NCBI RefSeq assembly: GCF_000159435.1
Contig: NZ_GG693413.1
Location: 331,950-387,199, forward strand
DNA length: 55,250 nt
Direction: 5' to 3'
Source: Limosilactobacillus vaginalis DSM 5837 = ATCC 49540
Lineage (GTDB): Bacteria; Bacillota; Bacilli; Lactobacillales; Lactobacillaceae
The translations under genes and the position numbers were made by a program. Below the pieces are notes generated by a model. That model was not told the DNA's origin, did not search any database, and saw nothing but the letters and a program-made list of their open reading frames with translations. Positions 52,224 through 55,250 of the stretch are shown piece after piece. Each line of letters begins with the position of its first letter. Position 1 is the stretch's first letter.

Positions 52224-53125
52224 ATGAATTATGAGCAACTTTTATACGTTACTGAGCTTGCTAACCACCAAACGCTTCAAGAAACAGCGGATTTCCTTCA
52301 TATTTCTAAGTCGGGATTAAGCCAATCAATCTCTCAATTAGAATCCGAACTGGATATTCAATTATTCAAACGCAGCCATCAAGGAACTGTTTTAACTTCT
52401 AAAGGGCAGGAATTGTTACCATATATCAAAAACATGATGTCAGCTAATATGAATTTAATCCAACAAGCTGGAAGATTAGGTAAAATCCAAAATATCCACA
52501 CGATTAAATTAGCTTACGCGAATACATTCCTAAAGCCAATGTTAACGGAATTTCTGAAACTGTATAACGGAAATGCTACTCTAGTGATTAAGCGTATATC
52601 AAGTTCAGAAATTATCGAGCAAGTGAGCCATAAAGAATTAGACGCTGCTTTATTGCAATTGATAGCAAACATCAAGAGCAATTAAATGGTCTTAATTTTA
52701 TTAAAGTTCATGATGGCCATATCAGTTTAATTACCAGTGACAGGAATCCATTATTAAAGCTAGGGAGGATTACCAAGCAAGACTTAGTTAAGCAAAAGTT
52801 TGCTTTATTTAATGGCCCTTACAATGATCAATTATTTGAACATCTCCAATTTATTTGTGGGCCACTTGAAACGATTGCACGGTTAGATGATAGTTGGGCA
52901 ATGTATACCGTTATAAATCAACTAGATGCTGTGTGCTTAGCACGTGATTGGCAAGCCAGACATTCTACAGATAAACGATTTACTACTCTTCCTAAAATTA
53001 ACCTCAGTAATATTATTAACGATCGTTTCTCTCTTGGCTGGGTCATTAATCCAGATACTCATTTAGACCAATTTACTAAATTACTATTACAAAATATTAA
53101 TAATGAACTTACAAAAAGAGACTAA
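52224..53125 (+). pseudogene. LysR-family transcriptional regulator, frameshifted
   Basis: The N-terminal winged helix is intact: MNYEQLLYVTELANHQTLQE, then HISKSGLSQSISQLESELDI and KGQELLPYI. The effector domain begins, but the frame breaks near 52659. From there a frame one base off continues from DSKHQEQLNGL through TSDRNPLLKL to the stop at 53125. Restoring one T (CAATTGATAGC read as CAATTTGATAGC) yields an uninterrupted 300-residue LysR protein with DAALLQFDSKH at the joint. The truncated 153-residue product keeps DNA binding. It sits 12 bases after the lipoprotein gene and may have regulated the transporter. Confidence 0.87.
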
Positions 53126-53173
53126 CTAGTAACAACAATTAAGTTATTGGTTAGTCCCTTAACTTTTATTAGG

Positions 53174-54391
53174 TTATTTCTTGAAATGATCGAGGTTGAA
53201 AGATGAGCTAGTACCGTTCTTTAACACATCTTTATTTAGTGAACCAGTTTGATGAAGTGAGTAAATCGTTTCTCTTCCAGGAAGGTGCGGTTCCATCTGC
53301 GGATCAGAAAAGAGATTAATCAACCCTGGTGTCAGGTGTGATCTTTTTACCTGTTCAGGAGAAATTTTCCGAATAATCTCATCCCCGCGTCCTTCTTCAA
53401 TTTTCAACCCAATTGCTGGATCAATTAACATTGCCCGTGCCATCGCTACCAAATCGGTCAATTTCAAGGCATCTTGAGCATCCGCTTCTGACATAACATT
53501 ACCAACAATAATCTCCTTTGCTTCACTACCAATTGCTGGTTGAAATAGTTCAGCAAAAGTTGAGCTTGAATCTTGTGGCTTAGCATTATATTGGGGAAGT
53601 GAAAGATGGATATAGTCCAAATCATAATTATCAGTGATTACTTTAATTAATTGAGTTGATTCATGCCAAGTATAACCAACCGTTTGGTGAATCTCTTCTG
53701 GACTAATTCGATAACCAACAATAAAATCTTTAGGCGCATACTGCTTTACAACATCCATCACTTCTTTAACAACTGCTAATGGGAAGTTCATTCGCTTTTC
53801 GAGACTACCACCCCATTTATCTGTCCGGTGGTTAGAAAATGCTGAGAAGAATTGTTGAATTAAATAATGGTTAGCGCCATGAATTTCAACCCCATCAAAG
53901 CCACAGTCAATTGCTCGCTTGGTCGCTGCTCCAAAGTCCTTTACCACTTGTTCTACTTCTTCACTAGTCAATTCATGAAGCGGGTAATCAATCCATGGGA
54001 AGTCCATTTGACTAGGAACTTCAACTGTTCGCCCAAGTTTAGGCGCATAATTTGCTTCCCGACCTGAATGGACTAGTTGTAAGATTGCTTTATTTCCATC
54101 CTTCTTTAATGCCTTAGCAACTTTTGTCATCCCTGGCTTAAAACGATCATCATAAATTGCTAATTGCTCACGGTTATCTGCCCAGCTACGTGATGGTCCC
54201 CCATTTTTCCGAACCGAGGTATACTCAACAATCACCATTCCTGCAGATTGTGAACGAGCACCATAATAATCCAGGGTATCTTGGGAAACGGCTTCGTTAT
54301 CACCACTATTGGTTAGCATCGGCGCTTGAACAAGACGATTATTAATTGTTGCGCCATGGCGAAATGTAATGTGGTCAGTTAATTGTTTCAT
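53174..54391 (-). CDS. NADH-dependent flavin oxidoreductase (Old Yellow Enzyme family)
   Basis: A 405-residue FMN-dependent TIM-barrel oxidoreductase. NRLVQAPMLTNSGD is the flavin-site start, QLVHSGREAN the FMN-contact segment, and FDGVEIHGANHYLIQQFFS the catalytic His/Asn region. NHRTDKWGGSLEKRMNFPL is a family signature. It reduces activated C=C bonds; the physiological substrate is unknown. ATG 54391 has a GGAGG site; the open frame to 54409 precedes it. It is a single gene. Confidence 0.9.
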   Translation of the reverse strand: MKQLTDHITFRHGATINNRLVQAPMLTNSGDNEAVSQDTLDYYGARSQSAGMVIVEYTSVRKNGGPSRSWADNREQLAIYDDRFKPGMTKVAKALKKDGNKAILQLVHSGREANYAPKLGRTVEVPSQMDFPWIDYPLHELTSEEVEQVVKDFGAATKRAIDCGFDGVEIHGANHYLIQQFFSAFSNHRTDKWGGSLEKRMNFPLAVVKEVMDVVKQYAPKDFIVGYRISPEEIHQTVGYTWHESTQLIKVITDNYDLDYIHLSLPQYNAKPQDSSSTFAELFQPAIGSEAKEIIVGNVMSEADAQDALKLTDLVAMARAMLIDPAIGLKIEEGRGDEIIRKISPEQVKRSHLTPGLINLFSDPQMEPHLPGRETIYSLHQTGSLNKDVLKNGTSSSFNLDHFKK

Positions 54392-54578
54392 AATAGTTCC
54401 TCCATTCATTTTCTTTCTACATGTTCAATGTATCACGAGAGATCAGTGAAAGAAATTAGTTGTTTTGGAACATGAGGTTTAGGAAAAGTGAACTTTCAAA
54501 TTCACCTTATTATTTATACTAAAATATGATAATCTGTTATAGACAAGCGTAGAAATAACCAAGGAGGAGTATTTCTAT

Positions 54579-55226
54579 ATGAAAAGATTTATAGCGGTTT
54601 TGAGCGGAGTATTTGCTGGATTATGTTTATTCGTTACACCTACTTTAGCTAGTAGAACGCAGCTTACCGTTAATATTCCAGATGGTCATAATGCACAAGT
54701 GACAAATCAAAGCATTAAAATTGACTCGGAAAATGACGGAAGTGTCACTTTCACAGGTAAGGCTGAAAAAGATGCGGTTATCACTATCGAAAAACATAAT
54801 GGTAATAAGCATCATTATAAGGTTAAACCTGATGATAATGGGAATTTTACCAAAAAGATAAATCTGGCTACCTCAACTAAAAAATGTAAATTTATTATCT
54901 CAGCTAAATCTACTGAGGAAAGTCTGAGTAATAAAGAAGTCTTTGTAGTAAAAAATACTGCTTATGTTAAACCGGTTCCCAAAAATGATGATAGTAGCGC
55001 ATCAAGTGAGGAACCAAACAACATAATATCATCATCAAGTTCATCCATTGAAAACAATGGAGACATGAAGACTGATGAAGCTAACGGATTAATAGTTGGC
55101 AATTCTCGTTCAAAGATTTACCATACACCAGATCAACAAGGTTATCATATGAATTCCGCCAATGCAGTTTACTTCAATTCTGAAGCTGAAGCACAAGCTG
55201 CCGGTTACCGAAAATCATTAAGATGA
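54579..55226 (+). CDS. Secreted protein of unknown function with C-terminal sunset-like motif
   Basis: A 215-residue exported protein. A signal peptide (MKRFIAVLSG onward, probable cleavage after TLAS near residue 25) is followed by a beta-rich domain (about 28-125) resembling a bacterial Ig-like or carboxypeptidase-regulatory fold. A Ser/Asn/Glu-rich linker (about 135-165) comes next. The C-terminal block KIYHTPDQQGYHMNSANAVY plus EAQAAGYRKS resembles the short motif seen at the end of many lactobacillar secreted proteins and nucleases. No enzyme motif is seen. AAGGAGG precedes the ATG. The function is unknown; envelope or extracellular location is likely. Confidence 0.75.
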   Translation: MKRFIAVLSGVFAGLCLFVTPTLASRTQLTVNIPDGHNAQVTNQSIKIDSENDGSVTFTGKAEKDAVITIEKHNGNKHHYKVKPDDNGNFTKKINLATSTKKCKFIISAKSTEESLSNKEVFVVKNTAYVKPVPKNDDSSASSEEPNNIISSSSSSIENNGDMKTDEANGLIVGNSRSKIYHTPDQQGYHMNSANAVYFNSEAEAQAAGYRKSLR

Positions 55227-55250
55227 GTAAAAAAGAAGTTAGGGGGTTCG

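Overview
The window reads as a low-to-mid GC Gram-positive chromosome of the family Lactobacillaceae, most likely a Limosilactobacillus-type heterofermenter. This rests on gene content and synteny: gpsB-rnpB-ypsA-recU-pbp1A, EbsA/RNase HI/lspA/rluD, GH8 and DUF2075 genes, acetyl-type lysine biosynthesis, and AGGAGG ribosome-binding sites with frequent TTG/GTG starts. The species cannot be fixed by eye. Most of the window is ordinary core genome, with pseudogenes and repeats in the right-hand part.

Layout. 1-5.9 kb: a DUF2075 ATPase, a VTT-family membrane protein, a UvrA paralogue, a crcB fluoride-channel pair and a VOC protein. 6-9.1 kb: a leftward operon of a CopY-type repressor, an ABC1/UbiB-like kinase and a YdcF-family protein, with a Cop-box operator inside its own promoter. 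9.2-16.4 kb: a DHA2 efflux pump, azlCD with a palindromic operator, GNAT, a MagIII-like DNA glycosylase, GT8, an HD hydrolase and a DegV operon. 16.5-24.2 kb: rqcH, then a carbamoyl-phosphate-synthase-like gene pair with degenerate active sites, rluD, lspA, EbsA-like and RNase HI. 24.3-26.9 kb: pepN.

26.9-38.8 kb is lysine/diaminopimelate biosynthesis. A seven-gene leftward operon (lysA-dapH-deacetylase-dapA-dapB-patA-asd) lies behind a promoter, a lysine riboswitch and a terminator. A rightward aspartokinase-dapF pair supplies the first and last steps. Together with asd the set covers aspartate to lysine by the N-acetyl route. A purine permease lies between the two units.

38.9-50.4 kb: rlmL, a frameshifted IS110-family element with a candidate bridge-RNA fold, a broken aldo/keto reductase, RNase P RNA, gpsB, ypsA, recU, pbp1A, a 17-codon relic of a short-chain dehydrogenase, an endolysin-like GH25 gene with an amber stop, and an amidase. 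50.5-55.2 kb: an amino-acid ABC permease and lipoprotein without an ATPase, a frameshifted LysR gene, an Old Yellow Enzyme homologue and a secreted protein of unknown function.

Strongest unusual signals: (1) CarA/CarB homologues kept as intact, adjoining ORFs although the glutaminase triad, first ATP-grasp ligands and second ATP-grasp core are lost; they sit where many Firmicutes carry the pyr operon. (2) Two copies of a structured intergenic element with matching ends and paired base changes in the stems. (3) A Cop-box controlled operon without a copper pump. (4) A promoter-terminator pair between dapF and rlmL that could make a short RNA.
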